Below are positions 21,564 through 32,252 of a stretch of 64,000 nt of DNA, in pieces. The notes beneath the pieces were generated by a model. It was given only the letters and a program-made list of their open reading frames with translations. It searched no databases and had not been told where the DNA came from. The position numbers and the translations under genes are program-made. Position 1 is the stretch's first letter, and the number at the start of each line of letters is the position of its first letter. This DNA comes from Onthophagus taurus (Eukaryota; Arthropoda; Insecta; Coleoptera; Scarabaeidae): contig NC_091966.1 in assembly GCF_036711975.1 (NCBI RefSeq), forward strand, positions 33,797,501 to 33,861,500, in the 5' to 3' direction.

Positions 21564-22738
21564 TTACTGTAACATAAGTATATCCAAATTTCTATTTAAA
21601 ATAGTGTCCTTAACCGAATTAAACACTACTTTAATATTTTCCGTATCTACGGCAGTGGTAAAGTGATGGTAAAGAGATTTCTTCGGTTCTCGTTTAACGC
21701 CCGTAAACATAGCCAATATAAACGTTTGCACCTCTTGTATCGAATGCGAATTACCGGAAAATTGCGGAAAATACCAACGGATATCCGTCTCGGGATTCGC
21801 GACTTTTTTCACCAACAGATCGTATTTATTTAGAAAGAGAATTATTGAAACGGACGTGAAAATTTGATTGTTGATGATGGTGTCGAAAATGTTTTTCGAC
21901 TCTTCGAGCCTATTCGTTTTCCGATCTTCGTGAATTACCTGATCGAATTCCGATGATGAAACAAGAAAAAGTATTGACGTTACCGAATCGAAACATTGAA
22001 ACCATTTTTGCCGTTGCGATCGTTGACCACCAACATCAACGAAAAGAAAGGGAACATTATTTATGGGTATTTCCACTTCCGTTATTCCTTTCGTCGCTTT
22101 TCTACAATGAAGAATATCTTTGTGCGTTGGTATGTAATCGATTCGAGCTATCCTGTCGAGATTGTTTAGGAAATATTCTACGGAATCACTCTGAAATATA
22201 CAAAAACATTATTAGAAATGAAAATATGATGTTTTTTTTCATAACCTACCAATTGAAACTCCCTTCTTCTTTCATAAGCCCTCTTAATCCCCACATCCTT
22301 CCATAATCTTGATAAATCGGGTGTATACCTTCCAAAAACTGTATAATCAATAACTGTATGATTATTAAACTGAAGCAACTTAGCCCCAATGTCTGTGTTT
22401 CTTGAGTCAGCCCAAGGTATCCCCAACTTATCCCTAGCATCCACTAGCACCTTCATCCCCTTTAAAACGTTTTGATAAATCACTTCTCGATATTCCTTCA
22501 TTTGCTCGTCTTCAAATTTAATCCCATGGATGATTCTCATTTGCTTAAGAAAGGTGGACTTCCCGCTTTCGCCTGCACCCAAAAGGAGTAATTTAACTTG
22601 CCTCTTCATCACTTGTTTGTCCCGTTTGATACGTTTGTCGATGTCGCGGCTCCTGCGCATCTGTTCGATCTCTTCGGGGCTGTATTTGAACTGGAGGCAG
22701 CAGGAGCAGCTCGAGGCGGACCATGGCACGCTCGACAT
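21564..22738 (-). CDS. cta: G protein alpha subunit, G12/13 class (concertina)
   Basis: Two exons, 22738-22250 and 22190-21564, are separated by a 59 bp intron in phase 0 and give 371 aa. All G-alpha boxes are present: P-loop GAGESGKST (54-62), switch I with catalytic R193 in [17 protein letters not shown] with Q219, NKYD (284-287), and the TTAVDTENI region near 341-349. Class-specific sequence ([38 protein letters not shown]-terminus LDILMLQ) matches G-alpha-12/13. In Drosophila this class acts downstream of Fog-type GPCR signalling and activates RhoGEF2-Rho1-myosin during gastrulation; the role here is inferred by homology. The N-terminal SSCSCC cluster (residues 9-14) is a likely palmitoylation site, and there is no N-terminal myristoylation Gly. 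The N-terminus is short compared with vertebrate G-alpha-12. A 30-codon upstream frame precedes the start. Confidence 0.95.
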
Positions 22739-22791
22739 TTTAGCCGCTCGCGGTTTTTCGGGCCACTTTTCCGGTCCCTTTTGGTTGCCCG

Positions 22792-22884
22792 TTACATTTC
22801 CTTTGGGCGTGTCGCCGTTCCAAGGCGTTTTCCAACGATTTTCTTCACCAATTTCCCTTCGTTATTCACTTCTCCATTTGACAT
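22792..22884 (-). CDS. Upstream open reading frame in the cta 5' leader
   Basis: On the - strand, an ATG at 22884 opens a 30-codon frame beginning MSNGEVNNEGK and ending in KEM-stop at 22792, 53 nt before the cta start codon. A second, 4-codon ATG frame (MEK-stop) begins 7 nt inside it. The frame is in comparatively GC-rich sequence and does not join the cta frame. If this region is transcribed, it could lower translation of cta. There is no evidence here that the peptide itself matters. Confidence 0.4.
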   Translation of the reverse strand: MSNGEVNNEGKLVKKIVGKRLGTATRPKEM

Positions 22885-23980
22885 TATTAGACACACTACA
22901 TGATTGCGCACGCGCCACAACACTCACCTCATTATTATTTTTCTTCGTCAACGTTTTTATTGTTTAGATATAATCACCGGACGTCGTTTCATTACTTCTA
23001 TTAAACGGTGCGGTTTTACAGTTGCGCTTTGTTAGATTAAATTAAATTGAATAAATTAATTAATTTAAATAATAAAAAAAAATTCGTAAATGAAGTTGTG
23101 AGATCTATTGGGAGGAGTCGCTTTGATGTTAGTGGTTGTACCAATCGTTAAAAAGAAATGTCCCTATTTTTATTTCTTTTTTAAATCTTTATTTTTAAAT
23201 AACTAATATTATTAACAAAACTTTTATTTTTATCCAATTTAACAATATTAAATCAAATCAATAACAATTTATGTTGTTTTTCGTCAGGAAATAACACTAT
23301 GCTTCTAACAATATGAAATATGAAGTTAGCTACATGTTCTTAAAAAATAGTGACCCACTCTCAATTTCACGCCTATTCAAATAGCATTAATAAATTAAAC
23401 TTTAAAAAGCACACGATAATTTCAAAATATAGATACATTTGAGCTTCACGAAAGCTGTTTTGAGTTCTTGATTGAATCTAACCCTATAATTGAAATATTA
23501 GTTTTAATATCTTTCAATTGTGTTATACATCACTTGACTAAGCGACATTTTATCGTTTTTAGAGATTTTCATGCTGTCTGGTAGGTAAAGGTGTAACTTA
23601 TCTTAGAAAAAATGCAGAATACCGAAAGACCTAAAATACTGTTTGTTTTAAAGGATAGAGCTAAGCGCCAATCACGTTATACGATTTCAAGTCCGTTTTG
23701 CATCATACGTCTAAGAACCGACTTAGATACACCAAGAAATTCTACAATAGAAAAAAATAGATGAACCTACAATTTCAGGCCAGTGTCGTTTTCTACATAT
23801 TAGTATAAAATTAAAAGTTATCTTTTATTTTATATAGAATTTAAGTCTAACTAGTTTCGGCCCTTGGCCATCTTCAGAGATTCTACAAATAGATTAACAT
23901 TTCTCATCTTATCCATTTTACAAACGATAGCGCTAGTTAGCATAAGATATCACTATGTTGCATATTTTTATTGCATTAAA

Positions 23981-24013
23981 ACTAGAACTAACACTAGACC
24001 TAGAACTAGAAAC
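23981..24013. repeat. Single copy of the CTAGAACTAGAAAC dispersed repeat
   Basis: ACTAGAACTAACACTAGACC followed by TAGAACTAGAAACG matches the core of the tandem repeat at 28621-29062 and the hairpin element at 46591-46818. Flanking sequence differs, so only the core is shared. Confidence 0.6.
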
Positions 24014-24049
24014 GTTCAAGTCGTGAAAAAAACTTTCAGTTGTCAATGT

Positions 24050-24740
24050 CAACTGTAATTTTATTATTATATTTGTAATCTTCATAAAATAACCTTTAAA
24101 GTGAGTCCAAACTTGACACATTTATCTCAAAAAACCAAAAAGTTCGAACTTTTAATTTTGACATATTTGTCAACTTCATAAAAATCCTTTAAAATAAATC
24201 CGACATATTTAATTTTAATATTAATGGAAATACAATCACTTCCGGTTTGAAACGTCAACGTTAATTTAGACATATTTGTCATCTTCATTAAAAACCCTTT
24301 AAAATGAGTCCAAAGATGACGCACTTATCTCAAAAAACAAAAAAGTTAGAATAAAAAAGATTAAACCCGAAGTTAGCAACAATGAAGACAGCAATTTAAT
24401 TTTTAAATATTAATATCAACCTTAATTTTTAATTTTTTTTTATTATATTTTTGTTTTTGTGTCAAATATTAAGACATTTTATAAAAATTAAGAATATGTC
24501 AAAATGACATTGACATTTCAAACTGGAAGTTCTTATATCTCTCATTTTAAAGGATTTTTCACGACGATTACAAATATGTCAAAATTGACGTTGACATTTT
24601 TAACCGGAAGTTAACCATAACTTCATTAATATTGAAGATAAATACGTCGTGTTAGTACTCATTTTAAAGGATTTTTAATGAAGATTACAAATATGTCAAC
24701 ATTGAAATTGACATTTTAAACCTGAAATTCTTTATCATAT
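24050..24740. repeat. Clustered direct and inverted repeats upstream of cta
   Basis: A unit of roughly 70-100 bp recurs about six times. It contains ACATATTTGTCAACTTCAT, AAAATCCTTTAAAATGAGTCC and CGCACTTATCTCAAAAAAC. Copies near 24060, 24160 and 24265 run one way. Copies near 24490, 24545 and 24660 are inverted (ATTTTAAAGGATTTTT, ACAAATATGTCAA.ATTGA). The whole block is therefore a large imperfect palindrome. No protein is encoded. Confidence 0.65.
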
Positions 24741-25429
24741 AACTGAAGTTAATTTAGTGTTAGTCACTTTTCCGCACTTTCTTTTTATTTTTAACGTGTT
24801 TTTTGGGTCACTTCACATTGATTAAAAAAAATCGTTGATTTTTAAGCCACATGATGATTCAACATATCACGAAATTAACAAGAAACACGAATTTTTGCTC
24901 AACTAGTGAATATTTTTAATGAAGAGCATCCGGATACCAACCATTATAAAAATAACGCATCGGAAGATATCTTTGTAAGAAAATATTGTTCTAGAACTTA
25001 AATGATGTACAAAAGTATCATCCACGTATCGCAGCCATAACTGGTTTTGAAAGCCGTTTATTCAAACACTTTCATATACAAATTGGTGATAACGGCAATC
25101 CCATGGCTACTCTCTCATATTGTTAATAAAACTTTCCTTTCTAGATTAAGTAACACTTTAACTACCCTTTTAAGTAGTTAACTAGAAAATGCCTGCTAGA
25201 AATTTCCAAGATTTCTGACTTGTCAAGCCACTATATTTTATATGTCTTGAGATTATGTATCAAAAGAATTTGAAGTCCATAGACTCGCCATAGTATGTAC
25301 TAATGTTATGTAAAAAAGCAAAAAAGTTGGATGTAGGTAATTCGAGCTATTAATTTCTGTTGAAATTAGAAAATTGGTGATAAAACATCGAAAAGAATAG
25401 AAATCTTAGGGCGAAATTGCCAAAATTAT

Positions 25430-26236
25430 AAATCTAAGGCGAGCAAAGTTTATACAGGCCGGCCAAAGAAATATTCTAGAAGAGATATTAGCTCTATATT
25501 AAAAGAAATGAACTAAAACCTTAGAGTTAGCGCACCAAAATACGAGGTAATGGATTTTTCAGCAGGACACCACGAAGAAAACCGCTTATTTCAGAAAAGA
25601 ATCGCTGGGTTCGACTAGAATTTACTTAATATCATGTCGACAAGGGAATGGATTTCTGGTCCAGGGTTTTGTTTACTAAGGAGTCGAACTACAACCTTTT
25701 TGGAAGTGATGGTCGAGCAAAAGTTTGAAGGAAACGAAACATACTAACAACAAATAAACATACTAACTGCAAAGCACGGCGGAGGTAGTGTCATGATTTA
25801 GGAAGCGATAGCAGCATCTGGTGTAGTTAAACTGAATTTCATTGATGGAATCATGGATCGGTATAAATATAAAAGTATTTGGAACAAAATTTGAAGCCAT
25901 CAGTGGAAAGGTTGGCCCTCGAGGATCGCTGGATATTCGAACAAGACAATGACCCCAAGTATATCGCAAACCTTATCAAACATTGGTTGTTATATGATGC
26001 ACCTAGGCAATTGAATACACCTCCTCAGAGTCCGGATTTAAATCCAATCGAGCATGTTTGGGGCCTTTTGCAACGTAAGATGCAAAATCACAGATGCGAA
26101 AACACTGAAATCTGCGTTAGTCGAATCTTGGACTGAAATAACAGCAGAGGAGATAACAAACTTAGTTGCTTCAATGAATTCACGACGCTTGCTTGCTGTT
26201 ATAGAAGTTCAAGGAGTGCCAACGAAATATTGAGTT
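25430..26236 (+). mobile_element. Tc1-like transposase pseudogene
   Basis: Translation with a few stops and frameshifts covers the middle and end of a Tc1 transposase: GRPKKYSRRDISSILKEMN near 25460, KHGGGSVMI near 25775, KLNFIDGIMD near 25830, then an open frame 25879-26136. That frame has DRWIFEQDNDPKY (second catalytic Asp) and PPQSPDLNPIEHVWGLL (catalytic Glu in NPIEH). It ends with SALVESWTEITAEEITNLV and IEVQGVPTKY. The first catalytic Asp region is damaged. A CTGTGTATGTAAACTT sequence at about 26288, soon after the frame, resembles a Tc1 terminal repeat. Confidence 0.88.
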
Positions 26237-26299
26237 TTAAAAACTGTCGTTACATGGACTTAATAATTTATTTTTAGTAAAAACTACTGTGTATGTAAA

Positions 26300-27695
26300 C
26301 TTTTATCTTATTAATTTTTGTATTATTTGTTGAATTTTTAGTACATAGCTGTTAAACGAGTTGTTTTCTTCTGGTTTGTGAATAAGTAATTAATCACGCT
26401 GTAATACTAATTTTCTGCTATCTTATTACGCTGTACAAAAACCTCATAATCAATGCTGTATGTAGACTTTTGGCCGCCATTATATTATGTTGATTGTTAT
26501 TATTGTTGATTGTTAGAGGGTTGTATTAAAGATAGAGTTTATTAGGATGTACGAAAAACATCTATCATGTGTACTTGATATAAGTTTAATTACATGTTTT
26601 GGTTATTTCATTGTAAATAAAATTCAATGTTTTTTCTTCAGGCTTAATTTTGTCGATATAGGCAACCAAAGCAACTAAAAATAGGCGCCATCTAAACTTT
26701 GATCATGAAGTTGGTTGGGATTTCCAATTTTATTTTTAAAATTTAATGTAATCAAAGGAAATCCAAATGTGTTTTCGCCTACCTATATTTTCCTGTATGT
26801 ATTTTCTCTATTTTAGTATTAACTTAATAATTTTTCCAAATTTTAATTGTGATAAGGTATATATAGGATCATTAAAAACAAGAGCTTCATACAAAAGACA
26901 AGCTTATGTTTAGTTTAATTAAATCTGTTTACGCCATTTTAAGTTTTTTTATGGTTCGCAATTAACAACATATAAATACCATCAATTAACTGATAAATTA
27001 AAAATATCCGAATGCCACATTTTTAGTTTGACATTGTATAAAAGTTGGATGGTTTCTTTTTATAACAATTGAAACCTTATTAAAAATCATAGATGTCGCT
27101 GTAGTAGTGAAGTTTTTTAAACCCTAACCTAACTTAACCTAAAAAAAAAGTTTAAACAAAGAACTTAAAAATTAACATAAAGTAACCAAAACAATTCTTA
27201 AAATTTGTTAAACATATGTTAATTTTTTCTATTGTAATCCTTTAAAAAAGAATTTCAAGAAAACTTTAAGCGACTACCATTTGGGATCAGTTTACGTCAA
27301 TTAATTGAAATGTGATCGAAAGATAGGCGGATACCACTCACACAGATACGGAGACACTAAAATCGAATCCGACGACAATGATGAATAAAATTCTCTATGT
27401 ATTAGATAGAGACGGTAGAATGTCAAGTTGAGAGAACCTTATGGAAGGCAGACACACAGTTGTATACAATTTTGTAGACTTGTAGCACTTATGGGACATT
27501 CCTTCCAAGCGTTCTTTGAACATAGTTTTATCAACAATTCCGTTTAAATGCAATGTTCGAATCAATATGAAACGTAACTGTTTTCATTTAATATCGCGTT
27601 CGCGTTAAATTCTCTTAATAAATTAGTGTTAAAAGTTAATTTGGAAGAATTTTCAGAATACATTTTGAAATTGTTTATTGAAGAGTTTTTGGAAC
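26300..27695. other. Intergenic AT-rich region before the IP3-kinase alternative first exon
   Basis: I see no gene. A short run ACCCTAACCTAACTTAACC near 27121 resembles degenerate TTAGG-type sequence but is only about three units long. The last 400 bp before 27696 would be the promoter and leader of the proposed alternative exon. Confidence 0.35.
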
Positions 27696-29465
27696 ATGAC
27701 TGATTCGTTTTCAACCAATTTCCCACCACAAACATATTCATCATCATACTTTTTAAATTTAACGGAGGTAAGTATTCATTTTTTCGATGTTAGGTTATGT
27801 TAATCATTAACCGATTTATGGTTCACAGAAGAAATTGGTTTTAATTGTTTATATGCACATTTTTTAATAAAATCATTACAGCTTATGAACCTTGAACATG
27901 TCAACAATGAACTGAAAAAGTAAATTTTTAATGTGTTTTAATGTTATCTTAAAAATGTGTGCTATGAAAATGGTCTTTTTTGGGTTAGAAGAAATATTTC
28001 ACTAAAACAAAAAAAAAACTATTAAAAATATTTAAAGTATTCTCAAGGCGTAAATGCAAGTTAAATAATCTGTTTTACTTTATTATCTTTTATGTATTAT
28101 ATACACACAAGATTAGTGTATGTTTTAGTTCAAACTCAAATAAATGTTTACAATCATAAAAAGCCAACAGAAACTGTTCAAGAAGTTTTTAATCGAAAAT
28201 GTAAACGCAAAAAAGAAAAGCATTTTTAAAAATGTTGGTGATTAATTTGTTTTTAGAATTGAAATGTTGATATTTATAAATTTAAATATCATTAACCTAT
28301 TGATTTTAAAGCATTAAAATATTTATAAAAATCTTTAAAACTCAAGAAGAATAAGATAAATAGTGAAGATTTGCAAATAAATCTTTTTTAATAGAGCCTG
28401 ATACAATTTCTTGTTTACCTTGAGCACATAAACATTGTGTTTTTCATTCATTCAAATAATCTTTTTTACAACTTCATTATTAAAGTAATGTCATATTTTT
28501 CTTAAAATGTTTTAATGAATTCAACATCAATTTACAGTAAAAGCTGGATATAATGGACTACTGTTTGAATGAATAAATTTAATGCATACAAATTCGGACA
28601 GTTATCTGAAGCTATTAAGCCTAACACTAGCACTAGAACTAACACTAGACCTAGAACTAGAAACATTCGGCTTTAGCTGTTTTAAGAGATATACAGCTAA
28701 ACCTGAATGTTTCTAGTTCTAGGTCTAGTGTTAGTTCTAGTTTTAGTTCAAGAAAAATATACAACAATGTAACGCTGAATAACAACTAAAACTAGAATTA
28801 TCACTAGCATTACAACTAACACTAGTCCTAGAACTAGAAACATTCGGGTTAAGCTGTCTTAAGAGATGTACAGCTAAACCTGAATGTTTCTAGTTCTAGG
28901 TCTAGTGCTAGTTCTACTTATAGTTCAATAAAAATATACAACAATCTAACGCTGAATAACAATTAAAATTAGAACTAACACTAGACCAAGAACTAGAAAC
29001 ATTCGGGTTTAGCCGCACGTCTCTCAAGACGGCTAACTAATATTATACCTAGAACTAGAAACTTTTGGATTTAGCTGTGCATCTGAAGAAAAAAAAATTT
29101 TGTCCGTTATATCCGAATTTCTTTCTAACGAGATCCCTTTTATCGAGGTTTTACTGTATTTACATATTCAAATGGTTCCGGTTATAAAATAGAACATGAG
29201 TAACGAATAGTATTAAGCGTCTGGGTGGGCTTAATACGTTTTACTCAGAGTTAATAGGAACGTAATTATTGATTCATTCAGATTTGATGATTAATAAAGA
29301 AAATTGCGGATAAATCATGATTGATTATATCTTATTTTTACTTTGACTTTTAATAATAAATCAGATTAACTTTGTTTTCAGGATGAAAAGAAACAGCATG
29401 CGACGAAGAGAAAGTTAAAATTTTCAAAAGGCGAACCTTCTTTATTGGATTGTTTCATAAGAACG
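27696..29465 (+). CDS. Proposed alternative 5' exons of the IP3 3-kinase gene
   Basis: Exon 27696-27767 (24 codons from ATG) ends in GAG followed by GTAAGT. Exon 29382-29465 (28 codons) is bordered by TTTTCAG and GTAAGT. Both are phase 0 at both ends and would encode 52 residues beginning MTDSFSTNFPPQTYSS and ending LLDCFIRT, with a basic KKQHATKRKLKFSK stretch. No other gene on this strand lies before the IP3-kinase exons at 42089 and 47964, which are also phase 0, so splicing into that gene is the simplest reading. No family motif confirms this; it could instead be a separate small gene whose end I cannot see. Confidence 0.45.
28621..29062. repeat. Tandem hairpin repeat, unit about 177 bp
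   Basis: About two and a half units are present. TAGTTCAAGAAAAATATAC at 28744 recurs as TAGTTCAATAAAAATATAC at 28921. Each unit is itself a hairpin: CCTAGAACTAGAAACATTCG on one arm and GAATGTTTCTAGTTCTAGG on the other, joined by a TTTAGCTG...CAGCTAAA stem around a short AAGAGAT loop. The third copy is partial. It lies in the intron between the two proposed alternative exons. Confidence 0.8.
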
Positions 29466-30165
29466 GTAAGTTCAAAACGAAATAATTATAAAAAAAATGC
29501 GGTTTTCGTTTCGACATATTTAATAGATATTTTCTAAGAAAAGTTTTAAACCTCAATCATACTTTGAAATTAATACTATTAATACTTAAAAGCTTTCCTA
29601 TTTTATTTTTGTACTGCGTTTCGTAAGACATAAAAACGTTTTTTCTACCTATTTATTTTAACGACCTTTATATTTATAGTACATTGTTATTTGTACGTTG
29701 TCCCGCTTTTATATTGACTTTAATTAACTAAAAACAAGCACAGTAGGTGGCACAAATTCTATTATTAAAAACATTGTATTCAATTCATTAAGAAATAAAT
29801 TAAATTTTGCATTCAAAAATGAATGAATATAATTCTTAGAAATGATATCTTATTTTGGAATACATTAATATATGTTGATTTAAAAATATTATATAATATA
29901 ACATAATATTAAGAATTATTTCTAAGAATTAATAAATTAAATGTTGAATGAATTTTATCTTTTCTTGGGATACATGGAAAATTGATTTCAAAACTATTTC
30001 TCAAAATTTCCAAAATTGATAACTTAAGTATACTATAAACATTAATTAATTAATTAATTAATATAACTTGATACAAAATGTAGCTTAAGTTTCATTGATT
30101 CAATATTTTTGCTTCTTGTAGCTCAAAAAATCATTTTATTTCGTGGTCCATTTTCTTCTTCCTCT

Positions 30166-30700
30166 TTATTGAAGACTATGCCTTGTTTTTCTGCTTCCTT
30201 GGGGCTCTTGGGATGCTGAAATCCAGCATTTGTGCCACCTTTTCGACGGTCGTCCTTTTATTCTTGGCGCATTTCGTCCAAATCGCACCACATCAAGCAC
30301 CTTCAGTTCCTGCCGTATTGCTGCGCTTCTTATCTGATCTTGTAGTGTTACTCCTTTAATCGTCCTTAGCGTTCTCATTTTAGTGGTTGTTAGTTTTTGA
30401 TGTATCTGCTGGTTTCCGATGCATAAGTCAGTACTGGCCTTACTGTCGTTTTGTTGATGGGGACTTTGCTCTCCTCGGACAGGTAGTTGTTCTGCCATAC
30501 GATGTCTTTTAGATATCCAGATATTCTAGAGCCTTTGATTTGTGCCCTAACTTCTTGGTGGAAATTTCTGCAGCTAGAGATGTCAACGCCTAGCTACTTA
30601 CAGTACAAGCTATTTCTAATGAGGCGATTTGTACATCTTATTTGTACTTCAGTGTTTAGGTCTTTCGGCGTAGTTTTGAAACGATATAGATAGATACATT
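30166..30700 (-). mobile_element. Non-LTR retrotransposon RT C-terminal fragment
   Basis: On the - strand from about 30700 the translation gives LGVDISSCRNFHQEVRAQI, GSRISGYLKDIVWQNNYLS, EESKVPINKTTVRPVLTYAS, then MRTLRTIKGVTLQDQIRSAA and GRPSKRWHKCWISASQEPQG. This is the thumb and tail of an endonuclease-RT protein. It is truncated at both ends and frameshifted. It is the same type as the 38230-39125 copy. Confidence 0.85.
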
Positions 30701-30779
30701 TCTTTATTGTGTTATTAAGAAAAATAATAGCATAAAGTAATTGGATTATTAATGCATATCACAAGTCATGACTCTCAAG

Positions 30780-31060
30780 CACATTCTCCTTTGCATTCGC
30801 AAAGCCTGGGCAGCGTGAGCAGAATGAACCTAACATAGAAATATATTTATTTAACTTCATGACCAAGCTCAGCACATGAATTTCCCATGTTAGCTTGAAA
30901 TCAAATATCACTCCCAGATATTTAACCAGCTGAGTGAGATTTGGTGGACTGGAAGAGATTCTTGGACGCGTTCACCGCAAAATTGTTATATTCAAACCAA
31001 GACAGGAGATAGTTGCAGCTTTACGGCCTAGGTAAATAATAGCGATGAGGCCGAATACGG
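30780..31060 (-). mobile_element. Jockey/CR1-like reverse transcriptase fragment
   Basis: - strand translation gives LSWFEYNNFAVNASKN near 31005-30960 (compare the W...N.L.LN..KT block after the YADD box), then VKYLGVIFDFKLTWEIHV near 30930-30880 and a decayed tail. This is a different RT family from the adjacent 30166-30700 fragment. It is short and inactive. Confidence 0.6.
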
Positions 31061-32218
31061 GGCTTGTGAAGCTTGTGGGAGTTGCTTTAAGACGATGAAC
31101 AGCATGAGGATTAAAGAGGAGCAAAGGTGTAGCGTAAAATTGGGGTGCACTGGAAAAATTTCCAGCTAGAAGTGATTTTGCGAAGTAGCTGATAATGTTT
31201 GCATAATAGTTTAGAAAGAAATAATTGTATCTATTTGGTGCTGTTTAATGAATATCAGTTTAACGATATTTCGAAGCTTTTATCGGTCGCGAGATTTAGG
31301 AGAATTGGTATTTGAGACATAAGTGTCAATTATATAGTTGTGGATTGTAATAGGTTTGTGAATTTGGCCGCTTTAGTGATTACCGTTTTTTGGTGATTCT
31401 TACACATCACTGTAATATAACATCATAAACGCTTTTTTTTATACCGAATAGCAGATTATTTTTGCGTGTACAAGGTTTTTCCATTGTAGAATCATAAATA
31501 GTTGATTGCGAAAATTAAAGTTGAATCATGTTTTTCCATAAAGGTTTTTATGTTAATTCTAGTATGCATCATTTTTCAGTGAAGTTGTCATTTTTTTGAA
31601 TGCACATAATTGGCAAACTATAGAGAAGTTTTATGGTTATAATAAATTTTTATTTTTTTATTATCTCTTTTACGTCTTGTATTGGAATATGTATACATTT
31701 CCCATGTATACTCATTTACCGTAATATATACGTTTTGACAGACACTTATCTGGATGTTTTGGAATCAAATGCATGTTTCATCAGGAAATATAGTTTATTA
31801 TTATTCTAAACACATATTGCGGTAATACAGAATGTTTGCAAAATGTTTATGTTCGACGTATGCGTATATAATCTACTTATACACACGTATGCAAATTTAA
31901 TATTTATTTAATATATAATTCATTCAAAGTTTCTGACTAAAATGACGAATAATTCGCATTCGAAAAAGAATAATGAAATAAATTTAGAACTTTAGGGACG
32001 ATGACATCAAAACTGGTTCAAAATCGTTTATTTATCGAACGGATGCAGTACATAAAAAAAAATAAAAATGATAATGCGCTTGTACTTTTGTGTGCGAGTT
32101 TCTCTGTCTGTATTCGTTATAAAAGAGTAGTACCTCTTTGAAATATACACATAAATTCACGCACACCAAGCAACTGTTGCGTTCGTCGAGGAGTAAACGG
32201 CGCGGTTTTACAAACGGA

Positions 32219-32252
32219 GGTCACCGTTGACGTCAATGACGGTGACCACGTG
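32219..32252. promoter_or_regulatory. CRE-like palindrome next to an E-box
   Basis: A perfect TGACGTCA (32228-32235) is bracketed by 9-bp inverted arms, GGTCACCGT (32219-32227) and ACGGTGACC (32239-32247), and runs directly into CACGTG (32247-32252). The surrounding 32090-32300 is richer in G+C than the flanking kilobases, and TATAAAAGAG lies about 100 bp before it (near 32119). TGACGTCA is the consensus for CREB/ATF-type bZIP factors and CACGTG for bHLH factors. This could be an internal promoter or enhancer of the IP3-kinase locus. That is inference; no exon follows closely. Confidence 0.35.

Noticed and set aside
22530-22967. Long + strand frames opposite the cta first exon
   Set aside because: They are antisense shadows of the conserved cta coding exon and its GC-richer leader.
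27118-27145. ACCCTAACCTAACTTAACCT resembling insect telomeric TTAGG repeats
   Set aside because: Only about three degenerate units, in the middle of a gene-bearing region; such short runs are common in AT-rich insect DNA.
28621-29062. CRISPR-like array
   Set aside because: Repeats are hairpins of about 177 bp with few copies and related scattered elements in an insect genome; there are no spacers of uniform length.
30049-30062. Repeated ATTA units at 30041-30062
   Set aside because: A short ATTA microsatellite, not a functional element I can support.
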